From assembly GCA_903825445.1 (NCBI GenBank), contig CAIKAS010000317.1, positions 1 to 64,000 on the forward strand: a stretch of 64,000 nt of DNA. The letters run 5' to 3'. Within the stretch, counting starts at the first letter, position 1; every line of letters begins with the position of its first letter. Source of the stretch: an uncultured Acidobacteriia bacterium (lineage in GTDB: Bacteria; Acidobacteriota; Terriglobia; Bryobacterales; Bryobacteraceae). The position numbers and the translations under genes were made by a program. The notes below the pieces were generated by a model. The model did not search any database. It worked only from the letters and a program-made list of their open reading frames with translations, and had not been told where the DNA came from. Below, piece after piece: positions 36,744-45,455 of this stretch.

Positions 36744-37602
36744 TACGGTCCCGCACACCCGCCCACTCCGGCGTATCCGGCGGCAGTTCGACAGCGATCC
36801 AGTCGTAGCCCTGCCCATCCAGTTCGTGCAGCTTTCCGTACAACTGTTCCGCAAACGTCGCCGCATCCTGGGGCATGTTGGTCGCATCCAGCCGAATTCC
36901 GCGCCCTTCGGTCGGCGCATTCCCGATGACTACCCGCGTGCGCGGGCTGTAATGCTTCGGATGCTGGCCCGGCGATTCCGCGCCTGCGCCCGTTTCCACA
37001 GGCCCGATGACGTCTTCAATCTGCGTGCGCGAAATCATGCCCGGCCGCAGAATTCGCGGAATCGGTCCGGCAAGAGAAACTACAGTGCTTTCAATGCCAA
37101 CTCTGCACGGGCCGCCATCCAGCACGAAATCGACGGCATCCCCCAAACCATCGCGAACATGTTGCGCACTGGTCGGTGAGAGCTGCGTGAATCGATTCGC
37201 ACTCGGCGCTGCCAAGGGTACCTGCGCGGCGGAAATCAGCGCAAGCGCCACGGGGTGCGCCGGCATTCGCAAGGCCACGCTCGGCAAGCCCGCAGTGACA
37301 ATATCAGGAACCACGTCGCGCTTCGGCACGATGATCGTCAGCGGTCCCGGCCAGAATCGCGCCGCCAGCGCTTCGGCCTGCGGCGTCCATTCGGCGGCTA
37401 GTTCCCGAGCCATCGCGACATCGGCAACATGCACGATCAGCGGACTCGAATGTGGACGACCCTTGGTCGCGAAGATTCGCTGCACCGCCGCTTCGTCCAG
37501 GGCATTCGCGGCCAGGCCGTAAACGGTCTCGGTCGGAATCGCTACCAGCTTCCCTGCGCATAGCAATTCCGCGGCGTGCGCGATTTCGGCAGCGGAGGCC
37601 AT
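36724..37602 (-). CDS. L-threonylcarbamoyladenylate synthase (Sua5/YrdC/YwlC family)
   Basis: The 292-residue protein opens with the YrdC core (GKLVAIPTETVYGLAANALDEAAVQRIFATKGRPHSSPLIVHV, about 17-59), continues with PLAAPSANRFTQLSPT and ends with a shortened Sua5 domain (SPGQHPKHYSPRTRVVI). It makes threonylcarbamoyl-AMP for t6A37 tRNA modification. The ATG at 37602 lies five bases after the prfB stop, so both genes are probably co-transcribed. A TTG at 37611 would overlap prfB. Confidence 0.92.
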   Translation of the reverse strand: MASAAEIAHAAELLCAGKLVAIPTETVYGLAANALDEAAVQRIFATKGRPHSSPLIVHVADVAMARELAAEWTPQAEALAARFWPGPLTIIVPKRDVVPDIVTAGLPSVALRMPAHPVALALISAAQVPLAAPSANRFTQLSPTSAQHVRDGLGDAVDFVLDGGPCRVGIESTVVSLAGPIPRILRPGMISRTQIEDVIGPVETGAGAESPGQHPKHYSPRTRVVIGNAPTEGRGIRLDATNMPQDAATFAEQLYGKLHELDGQGYDWIAVELPPDTPEWAGVRDRIIRASH

Positions 37603-37607
37603 AACAA

Positions 37608-38742
37608 TCAATCTTCTATATCGTCCGCGCCGGCGCCAGCCGTTTTACCGGTCTTGCACCAAACCAGGAACGCGTGCTGCAACTGCTCCAGATCGCCATC
37701 CAGCACTTTATCCACGTCGCCGATCGAAAGCTTCGTGCGATGGTCCTTAATCATGCGGTACGGCGCCAGCACGTAGCTGCGAATCTGACTGCCGAAATTG
37801 ATCTCCAGCTTGGAAGCTTCGGTCTTCCTTGTTTCCTCGCGCTTCTTCTCAAGCTCGTGCTCATACATCCGCGCGCGCAATTGCTTCATGGCGCTGTCGC
37901 GATTCTTGTGCTGCGAACGTTCGTTCTGACACTGGACGACAATGCCCGTGGGAAAGTGCGTGATCCGAACAGCCGAATCCGTCATGTTGACATGCTGTCC
38001 GCCGGCGCCGCCCGCGCGGAAAGTATCGATGCGCAAATCTTCCAGCTTGATATCGATCTTGATCTCGTCATCGATCTGGGGGAACACGAATACGGACGCA
38101 AACGACGTATGCCGCCGTGCGGCGGAATCAAAAGGAGAGATGCGAACCAGCCTGTGAACTCCGATTTCCGACTGGAGCAGGCCATAAGCGTTTGGTCCAT
38201 TGACCTCAAACGTCACCGACTTGATGCCCGCGCCTTCGCCTTCCTGACGATCGGTAATCACGGTCCCAAACTTGTTTCGCTCGCACCAGCGCAGATACAT
38301 ACGCATCAGCATCTCGGCCCAGTCCTGGGATTCCGTGCCGCCTGCGCCTGGATGAATCGTCACGATTGCGGGAAGCGAGGCATTCTCGCCCGAGAGCAGC
38401 ATCTGCGTTTCCAGCTTCGACAACAGCTCCCCGTAGCCCTTCATCTCCCGCACGATATCGGGCGTTACCGCTTCGCCTTCGCGCGCAAGTTCAAATAAAG
38501 TGTCAAGGTCGTCCGTAAGGCCGGCAATTTGCGCATCGGAATCGACTGCTTCCTCCAGGCGCTTGCGGTCCTGCATGACCTTTTGGCTCTTCTCGGGATT
38601 CTGCCAGAAATCGGGCGCGGCGATCTGTTCCGCCAGTGCTTCTATTTGTTTCGTTTTTTGGGCCGCGTCAAAGATAACTCCGCACGGCAGATGCCTGTTC
38701 ACGGAGCGGCGCGTATTCGCGTTCGAGTTCTTCCAGCGTCAT
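37608..38742 (-). CDS. prfB: Peptide chain release factor 2 with programmed +1 frameshift
   Basis: The gene starts at ATG 38742, reads 24 codons (MTLEELEREYAPLREQASAV, then RSYL) and meets an in-frame TGA at 38670-38668. After the CTT codon the ribosome must skip one base and continue with GAC (38669), giving about 377 residues. The second part has the RF2 marks: SPF in VRISPFDSAAR, which reads UGA/UAA, and the GGQ of AGGAGGQHVNM, which acts at the peptidyl-transferase centre. A continuous frame from 38702 is a shadow that lacks the true N-terminus. No clear ribosome site is seen before 38742. Confidence 0.93.
38667..38682 (-). promoter_or_regulatory. Programmed frameshift site of prfB
   Basis: The minus-strand sequence CGGAGTTATCTTTGAC contains the Shine-Dalgarno-like CGGAG, the slippery CTT and the TGA stop followed by C. 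This is the arrangement known from other bacteria for autoregulation of RF2: low RF2 makes termination at the weak TGA-C slow and favours +1 slipping. Confidence 0.93.
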
Positions 38743-38939
38743 AGGTTGAAAACATTCAGTTTACAGGATGGAGAGGCGTAATTGTCGACCGATGAGGGGT
38801 TTACACGGGTCCAGTTGCTGTCTGAACATTTTTTAAGACGCCAGTAATATCCGTACTGGTTCGCGACACACCATAGTCGATACGCAGGTGCGCACCGGTC
38901 CACAACGTGGTAGCGCCCGTATCCGGAGGAGAAGTTCCA

Positions 38940-41900
38940 ATGCGGAAGATGAATTTAGCCGTACCTTTGCTATGCCTGTTCACAGCACTGGCCGGCAGTG
39001 CCCTGGAAGCACAAACAGTTGCGGTTTCGCCAGGGGGCTACATAGCAATCGGAGCCAATGCAACGCAGCAATACACTGCCACTGTTACAGGCACCACGGG
39101 AAGCACTGCGGTCATTTGGCTGGTTGCGGATGTGGTGGGCGGCAATTCCACAGTTGGCACCATCAGTTCCACCGGACTCTACACGGCGCCCGCCAGCGTG
39201 CCTGCCTATGTGGGCTATGGCATTAAGGCGGAACTTGCGAGTAACACAAAGATCTCGGGGTCTCAAGCCATCACGCTGCTGACCGCCGGACCCCAGATCA
39301 CCTCTATCACGCCAACCCCAATGCCGAGCGGCACCGTGAATATTACGATCAACGGGACAGGATTCCTGCCCGGCGTCACAGTGCTGGATGGCACCACGCA
39401 GTTGTCTACAGGTGCAGTGACACCCACAACTATTACGGCATCTGTGTGGCATCCTTCCAGTCAGACCAGCACTACGTTCACGGCGAGAAATCCGATGTCC
39501 GCGTACGGAAACGTTGTTACGGTGCTAATAGGTTCGGCGCCTTCCATTTCGCCAGCCTCCGTAAGCGTGACGTTGTCCGGCACCGAGCAGTTCACTGCTA
39601 CTGGCGCGACCAGCTGGACGGCCGTAGCAGGCACGATTTCGTCGAAAGGCTTATATACCGCCCCCTCGACCATGCCCGCATCGGGCACCGATACCGTGAC
39701 CGCGACAAACAACGTCGGTTCTTCTTCAGCCGCCATCACACTGAAGCTGCCGGCCGCACCGGTTATCTCACCTGCGGCTGTGACGGTCACACTGGGCAAG
39801 ACTCAACAATTCAAGGCGTCGGGCGCCACCACATGGACCGCTGTCGCTGGTACGGTCACCGCTGCGGGTCTGTACACGGCACCGAGCACAATGCCTGCGT
39901 CAGGCAAGGACACCGTGACGGCCTCTAATATGGCTGGCTCATCAAACGCCACGGTCACACTGCAAACCAACATCCCTCCTTCGATCTCACCGGCCACGGT
40001 TTCGGTACAACTGAACGGGACGCAGCAATTCTCCGCACCTGGCGCCACCAGCTGGACCGCTCTCTCCGGCACCGTGACCTCGGCCGGATTCTATACCGCA
40101 CCGTCCACAATGCCTTCTTCCGGCACTGACACGGTTACCGCCATCAACGCGGCCGGCAAATCTGCCGCGGCGGTCACGCTGCTCCCGAATGCGGCGCCTG
40201 TCATCTCGCCTGCGTCTGTTTCCGTGATGCTGACGAAGACACAACAGTTCAGCGCGCCCGGCGCGACAATCTGGACGGCGGCAGCAGGGACAGTGACGTC
40301 GGCTGGCCTCTACACGGCACCCGCGACGATGCCCGCATCGGGTAACGATACCGTAACGGCGTCGAATTCCTTAGGCTCGTCTGTGGCTGCCATCACATTG
40401 CAAACCAACATCGCGCCTGTCATTTCGCCAGCTTCGGTTTCGGTCTCGCTAGGCGCAACCCAGCAGTTCACCGCGCCTGGCGCCACTAGCTGGACGGCTG
40501 TTTCGGGCACCGTAACGTCGGCCGGCCTGTACACGGCCCCTGCAACCCTACCCGCGTCGGGAATCGACATGGTGAAGGCCATCAATGCGGCTGGTTCTTC
40601 ATCTGCCCTGGTAACACTGGTCAACAACGTTCCGCCGGGCGCCATTAAACCAGCTGGCGCCAGCGTCATGCTCGGCGCGTCGAAGCAGTTCACTTCTACT
40701 GGGTCCATCAACTGGACCGCGGTTTCGGGCACCATCACCTCAACGGGCTTCTACACCGCTCCGGCTACCATGCCCGCCTCCGGCAGCGACACCATAACCG
40801 CACTGAACGCAGTGGGTCAGGCTGTCGCCACCGTAACACTGGTCTCCAATCTGCCTCCGACAATCGTTTCGCTCGGAACATCACCACTGCCTCTGGGCCT
40901 CTTTTCCACCACGGTAAACGGAACCGGGTTCACGCCAACGTCAACTGCGCAACTGGGCTCGGTAACGCTGACAACGACTTACGTGAATTCGACCACGCTG
41001 ACCATCTCCGGTTTCGCCGGGCCGGCCAGCACGGAAAACCTGACGATCGCCAACGGTACGCTGGTCTCGACGCCGTTCGCTGTACCGGTTGGTGTTGCTA
41101 ACCCGATGGTTTCCGTTTCGGCCGCCCGGCGCTTCCTTGAGCAGGCGGCTTTCGGGCCTACGCCCGCCGACGCCGCCAACGTACAGACCCTGGGGTTCCA
41201 GGGCTGGATCAATCAGCAGTTGGCCATGCCCGTCGTATCCAACTACAACAATCTGGTCGCCTCCGGCGCAAGTCAGGGAGGCATGGCGGAGACCTTCCTC
41301 GCCAATGCCGTCACCAACCCCGATCAGCTTCGCCAGCGCGTGGCCTTCGCGCTGAGCGAGATCTTCACCATCTCCATCACCAAGATCATCTGGGATGGCG
41401 ATATGATCCCTTACGAACAGATGCTGATCAATGATGCGTTCACAAACTATCCGCAGATCCTGAGCGACGTTACTCTCAGCCCAGGGATGGGTGAATATCT
41501 GGACATGGCGAATAACGCGAAAGCGAATCCGGCGTCCGGAACCGTGGCGAACGAAAACTACGCTCGCGAAATCATGCAGTTGTTCAGTGTGGGTGACGTG
41601 ATGCTCAATCAGGATGGCAGCGTACAGACGGATGCCACCGGTGCGCCGATCCCAACCTATCTGCAACCGACCGTTGCCGAACTCGCCCGCGTTTTCACGG
41701 GCTGGACCTACACGCAAGGCAGCAATCCGCCAAACTGGGGCGCTTATATCAATTCCAGTGCACCGATGGTTCCCTACCAGGGTGAGCATGATTTCGGCTC
41801 CAAAACGCTGCTCAATGGCTATGTGGCCCCGTCTAACCTCACCATGCAGCAGGATCTGCAGGGTGCGCTGAACAGCATCACAACCCACCCGAACGTGGCT

Positions 41901-42593
41901 CCGTTCATCTCCAGGCAATTGATCCAGCATCTGGTCAAGAGCAATCCGAGCCCGGCCTATATTCAGCGTGTGGCCCAGGCGTTCACCTCAAGCAACGGCG
42001 ATATGCCCACAGTAGTCACCGCTATCCTGCTCGATCAGGAAGCGCGCGCTAACGATGCCGGCGGCAATGATCAGCCCACCGACGGCCACCTGCAGGAGCC
42101 GGCACTCTTCGTCCCCGGTTTCGTCCGTGCCTTCAGCGGCACTATGACGACCGGCAATTACTACCAGCAGACACTGGGGATGCTGGGTCAGGATATTTAC
42201 AATCCCGTCAGCGTATTCAGCTACTTCTCGCCTGGCTACCTTGTGCCTGGTGCTGGCGGCCTGCTCGGTCCTGAATTCGAAATCGACACACCGAATGCGG
42301 CGATCCTTCGCGAGAACCTGGTGGCGGAGTTCTTCAACCAATGGTCGAATCCCGTGCAGAACAACGGACCGGGAACTCTGATAGATCTGACTCCGTTCCT
42401 GCCGCTGGCCGCAACGCCGCAGACGCTAATCAGCGCTCTGGATCTCACCCTGACTCACGGCACCATGCCGGCGCCGATGAACCAGATCATTACCAACGCT
42501 GTCACGGCTGACAAGACAAATGGCGCGCTCTTCCAGGTGGAAGAAGCGATCTACCTGATTCTGGAATCCGGTTACTACAACGTCTGGCACTAG
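38940..42593 (+). CDS. Large secreted protein with tandem Ig-like repeats and C-terminal DUF1800 domain
   Basis: The 1217-residue protein has a signal peptide (LAVPLLCLFTALAGSALEAQ), a diverged first Ig-like unit, an IPT/TIG-type domain (about 120-199), six 73-residue repeats (about 200-638), a second IPT/TIG-type domain (about 639-720) and a DUF1800 region to the end. DUF1800 begins near AARRFLEQAAFGPTPADAANV and has RQRVAFALSEIFTISI, NENYAREIMQLFSVG and the ELARVFTGWTY motif. DUF1800 function is unknown; such genes usually precede a DUF1501 gene, as here 37 bp downstream. GGAGGA precedes the ATG. The leader holds a CCAGTA/TACTGG inverted repeat at 38841-38859. Confidence 0.9.
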   Translation: MRKMNLAVPLLCLFTALAGSALEAQTVAVSPGGYIAIGANATQQYTATVTGTTGSTAVIWLVADVVGGNSTVGTISSTGLYTAPASVPAYVGYGIKAELASNTKISGSQAITLLTAGPQITSITPTPMPSGTVNITINGTGFLPGVTVLDGTTQLSTGAVTPTTITASVWHPSSQTSTTFTARNPMSAYGNVVTVLIGSAPSISPASVSVTLSGTEQFTATGATSWTAVAGTISSKGLYTAPSTMPASGTDTVTATNNVGSSSAAITLKLPAAPVISPAAVTVTLGKTQQFKASGATTWTAVAGTVTAAGLYTAPSTMPASGKDTVTASNMAGSSNATVTLQTNIPPSISPATVSVQLNGTQQFSAPGATSWTALSGTVTSAGFYTAPSTMPSSGTDTVTAINAAGKSAAAVTLLPNAAPVISPASVSVMLTKTQQFSAPGATIWTAAAGTVTSAGLYTAPATMPASGNDTVTASNSLGSSVAAITLQTNIAPVISPASVSVSLGATQQFTAPGATSWTAVSGTVTSAGLYTAPATLPASGIDMVKAINAAGSSSALVTLVNNVPPGAIKPAGASVMLGASKQFTSTGSINWTAVSGTITSTGFYTAPATMPASGSDTITALNAVGQAVATVTLVSNLPPTIVSLGTSPLPLGLFSTTVNGTGFTPTSTAQLGSVTLTTTYVNSTTLTISGFAGPASTENLTIANGTLVSTPFAVPVGVANPMVSVSAARRFLEQAAFGPTPADAANVQTLGFQGWINQQLAMPVVSNYNNLVASGASQGGMAETFLANAVTNPDQLRQRVAFALSEIFTISITKIIWDGDMIPYEQMLINDAFTNYPQILSDVTLSPGMGEYLDMANNAKANPASGTVANENYAREIMQLFSVGDVMLNQDGSVQTDATGAPIPTYLQPTVAELARVFTGWTYTQGSNPPNWGAYINSSAPMVPYQGEHDFGSKTLLNGYVAPSNLTMQQDLQGALNSITTHPNVAPFISRQLIQHLVKSNPSPAYIQRVAQAFTSSNGDMPTVVTAILLDQEARANDAGGNDQPTDGHLQEPALFVPGFVRAFSGTMTTGNYYQQTLGMLGQDIYNPVSVFSYFSPGYLVPGAGGLLGPEFEIDTPNAAILRENLVAEFFNQWSNPVQNNGPGTLIDLTPFLPLAATPQTLISALDLTLTHGTMPAPMNQIITNAVTADKTNGALFQVEEAIYLILESGYYNVWH
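39537..40853 (+). repeat. Six tandem 219-bp repeats encoding Ig-like units
   Basis: Units begin at 39537, 39756, 39975, 40194, 40413 and 40632; the last is one codon longer. Each encodes ISPASVSV...QQFTAPGATSWTAVSGT followed by GLYTAPATMPASG-D-V-A-N and a VTL strand. Protein identity between units is high while DNA has drifted at third positions. That suggests old duplication with selection on the protein, or ongoing partial homogenisation. Confidence 0.93.
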
Positions 42594-42630
42594 AGCCAGG
42601 AGCCTAAAACAAAAACAGGAGGAATAAAAA

Positions 42631-43989
42631 ATGCTAATCAAATCCAGACGTGACTTTTTGAAAGCGGCGGTAACATCCGTGGGAGCACTGGGCGCTCTTG
42701 GCAAGTTCGGTGAGATCAATGCACTGGCCTCAACCTCGGCGCCGTACCAGGCGCTGGTGTGCATCTTTCTCTCCGGCGGCAATGACGGGCACAACACGGT
42801 GATCCCCATCACGACGGCGAAACAGAACTACAGCCTCTACGCGCAGGGCCGTCAGGGACTCGCGCTGGCGCAGTCCTCGCTGCTGCCGATCTCGAACGGC
42901 ACCGATGTTTACGGTTTGCACCCGCTGATGCCGGAAATCGCGGCCCTCTACAATGCGGGTAATGCGGCGGTCGTCGCCAATGTCGGCATGCTGGTGCAGC
43001 CCACAACGCCGGCGATCTTCCAGGCGCAGAACCTCTCGCAGCTGCCGCCGCAGTTGTTCTCACATTCCGATCAGGCCAACCAGTGGCAGGCAGCGATCCC
43101 CAGCGGAACCGTTTCCACAGGCTGGGCTGGTCGCGTAGAAGACAGCATCAACTCGCAATACAACTCCGGCGCTAATTTCACTCCGATCGCGGCCACCGCA
43201 GGTTGCGGTCTCTTCTGCACCGGGCAGAGCATCTTCCCTGCCAGCGTCCCCCCTACGGGCATTGCACTGCTCGAGGGAACCAGCTCCGCGGCGCGCGCCG
43301 CAGCAGTCCAGCAGCTGATGCAGTTCGATAACGGATTGAAGCTTGTCACGGCGGCCAACTCCAACTTCGGCCGCGGTGTCTCTTACTCCGTCGCGTTGTC
43401 GAATGCACTGAAGAATGCCTCTGTGAAGACTGTGTTTCCCGGTTCTCAGATCGGCCAGCAACTGCAAACTGTAGCGCAGATCATGAGTGTTCGCTCGGCG
43501 CTGGGTCTCGGTCGCCAGATTTTCTATTGCGAGCTCGACGGCTTCGATACACACGGCGCGCAGTCCGGCACGCAGGACCCGCTCCTGCAGCAACTCAGCC
43601 AGGCAGTCGGCGCCTTCTACACGGCGACGCAGGAAGTTGGCACTGCTGCCAACACTACTACTTTTACCGCTTCCGAATTCGGCCGGACCGTGCAACCAAA
43701 TGGCAGCGCGGGTACAGATCACGCCTGGGGCAATCACCATTTCGTGATTGGAGCCGGGGCCGCCAGCGGTGGCGCGCTCAAGGGTGGCCAGTTCTGGGGT
43801 CAGTTCCCTTCGCTCGCTCTGGGCGGCCCGGACGACGCCAATACCCGTGGCACCATCGTTCCCACGCTCTCGGTCGATCAGTATGCAGCGACGCTGGCCC
43901 AGTGGTTTGGCGTCAGCCCCGCCGTGGTGCCGTCGATCTTTCCGAATGTGACGAATTTCCCGACATCCAATATCGGGTTTCTCGGCTAA
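42631..43989 (+). CDS. Tat-exported DUF1501 protein
   Basis: The 452-residue protein starts with a model twin-arginine signal (SRRDFLKAAVTSVGALGALGKF). The DUF1501 fold, related to alkaline-phosphatase/sulfatase-type proteins, shows in LVCIFLSGGNDGHNTVIP (about 41-58), YCELDGFDTHGAQSG (about 298-312) and FGRTVQPNGSAGTDHAWGNHHFVIG (about 350-374), with conserved Asp/His. The function is not established. A perfect AGGAGGA ribosome site precedes the ATG. It forms an operon with the DUF1800 gene and is followed by a strong terminator. Confidence 0.92.
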   Translation: MLIKSRRDFLKAAVTSVGALGALGKFGEINALASTSAPYQALVCIFLSGGNDGHNTVIPITTAKQNYSLYAQGRQGLALAQSSLLPISNGTDVYGLHPLMPEIAALYNAGNAAVVANVGMLVQPTTPAIFQAQNLSQLPPQLFSHSDQANQWQAAIPSGTVSTGWAGRVEDSINSQYNSGANFTPIAATAGCGLFCTGQSIFPASVPPTGIALLEGTSSAARAAAVQQLMQFDNGLKLVTAANSNFGRGVSYSVALSNALKNASVKTVFPGSQIGQQLQTVAQIMSVRSALGLGRQIFYCELDGFDTHGAQSGTQDPLLQQLSQAVGAFYTATQEVGTAANTTTFTASEFGRTVQPNGSAGTDHAWGNHHFVIGAGAASGGALKGGQFWGQFPSLALGGPDDANTRGTIVPTLSVDQYAATLAQWFGVSPAVVPSIFPNVTNFPTSNIGFLG

Positions 43990-44020
43990 AACAAACCCCC
44001 TTTGTTTTTGGACGAGATTG

Positions 44021-44067
44021 CGGCGTAGCGGGCGAATCGGAGAGTCCGCCCGCTACGCCGATTTTTT
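44021..44067 (+). terminator. Intrinsic terminator after the DUF1800-DUF1501 operon
   Basis: Bases 44021-44034 pair perfectly with 44047-44060 (14 bp, GC-rich) around a 12-base loop, followed by A and six T. It lies 32 bases after the DUF1501 stop. Confidence 0.93.
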
Positions 44068-44073
44068 AGCCGG

Positions 44074-45414
44074 TTAGTAGAATGTCCCGTGCTTTGCCGT
44101 CCCCAACTTGCGCGTCTCGCGGATTACCTGCCCGTGCCGCGTTCGGTATTCCACTGCAAAACAGCTATCGCTCTGCCTGACTCCGGGATGCTCAAACACG
44201 ACTGCGGTCCCGACACTTTTCAGTACCTCGATCGTCACAAAATCCGGCAGTGGCACGCAATCCACGGTGATGGATCCATCGGATTCCAGCGCTGCTTGTT
44301 TTAGCAGTTCAGAAGGTTCAGCGCGCTCGCGGAACTGCGCCATCTTCTTTACCCACAAAATTTCCAGATTGACTCCGAGCGCGGCCACGCAGAGGACGGC
44401 CAGGACGGCGTACCGTTTTCGTTCACAGAGTCTGTTCGCCGCCGCGCCAAAGATCCACGCAAGTCCCGCGCTCGCAAGATAGGTCTGCCTGCTTGGCACC
44501 TGCATCATGTAAGTGAGAAAGCTATAGGGAAGCAGGCCGAGGACAATCCACACGGACGCCGCAACGACTAATCTGCGATCCGCTCGTTTGCCAACCCACA
44601 GCAGCGCAGCCAATGCTGCCAGCCCCCAAACAAATAAGAGGCGCCACCAGCTGTTGAGAACAATCCGCACCCAGGGCGCCGAGAGCGAAAATCGGATGTC
44701 CTGGTAAGCGGGATCCGCAACGCGACCGAGCCATGTCCAAATCATGTAGGCTGCCGCCATTCCCAAAAACGGAAGTGCGCCGGTCATGGCGCGCCGATTT
44801 TGTTTGTGATCAAACGCCAAAGGCAGCAGCATTAGAGGCGCAAAGATCCACACCGATTCCTTCGACGCAGCCGCGAGAAGGAATGACAGGATCGCGAGGG
44901 CGTACCACTTCCATCCACCGCCTTGCAGCCATTTGACCCAACAGACCCAGGCCGCAAGGCCGAACAGGAAGACGAACAAATCACCGGCTGCGGCCGGCCA
45001 CATCACCGCCTCCTGATGTCCCTCGAATACGGCAAAGAACGCGGCTGCCCAGAAACCGACTGACTCGCCGATCTCCGTCCATATGCCGCTCGCATAGACC
45101 AGCAGCACGCACAGCGCATGAAGAATGATACTGGCGGCGTAGAACGCCATGGGATGAAAACCGAATGTCTGGTCCAGCCACGCGCTCAACAGCATGTAGG
45201 TTGCGCGTGATCGCAGGTTCGGATTCAGCAGGAGCGGTACCCATCCCTCAGCCGCCCAGTGGCGCGCTAGCGCGATCTGATGATAATCATCGACGATGAA
45301 GGGAAGCCGCAGCGCGGGCAAATAGGCTACAATTGCGAGCGTCAGGAGGACGCCGATTTTCCAGCGCTTTTCTGGTTTATTTGAAGGAGCGATGTCTGCA
45401 GAAGTGGATGGCAT
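44074..45414 (-). CDS. Polytopic membrane protein, GT-C glycosyltransferase-like
   Basis: The protein of about 446 residues has roughly ten membrane segments and a soluble C-terminal tail of about 90 residues. The first loop carries RLPFIVDDYHQIALARHW, in which the DD pair stands where GT-C enzymes keep their catalytic acid. AASKESVWIFAPLM is also typical of this superfamily. Donor and acceptor are unknown. The ATG at 45414 is chosen; it ends seven bases from the terminator of the convergent DUF1501 gene. Confidence 0.72.
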   Translation of the reverse strand: MPSTSADIAPSNKPEKRWKIGVLLTLAIVAYLPALRLPFIVDDYHQIALARHWAAEGWVPLLLNPNLRSRATYMLLSAWLDQTFGFHPMAFYAASIILHALCVLLVYASGIWTEIGESVGFWAAAFFAVFEGHQEAVMWPAAAGDLFVFLFGLAAWVCWVKWLQGGGWKWYALAILSFLLAAASKESVWIFAPLMLLPLAFDHKQNRRAMTGALPFLGMAAAYMIWTWLGRVADPAYQDIRFSLSAPWVRIVLNSWWRLLFVWGLAALAALLWVGKRADRRLVVAASVWIVLGLLPYSFLTYMMQVPSRQTYLASAGLAWIFGAAANRLCERKRYAVLAVLCVAALGVNLEILWVKKMAQFRERAEPSELLKQAALESDGSITVDCVPLPDFVTIEVLKSVGTAVVFEHPGVRQSDSCFAVEYRTRHGQVIRETRKLGTAKHGTFY

Positions 45415-45455
45415 CCGATACGGGACCACCCGATTCTAACAGGCCGAATCAAATC

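Noticed and set aside
39537-40853. Regularly spaced repeats suggestive of a CRISPR-like array
   Set aside because: The 219-bp units are wholly coding, in frame, and encode Ig-like domains; there are no short repeats with unique spacers.
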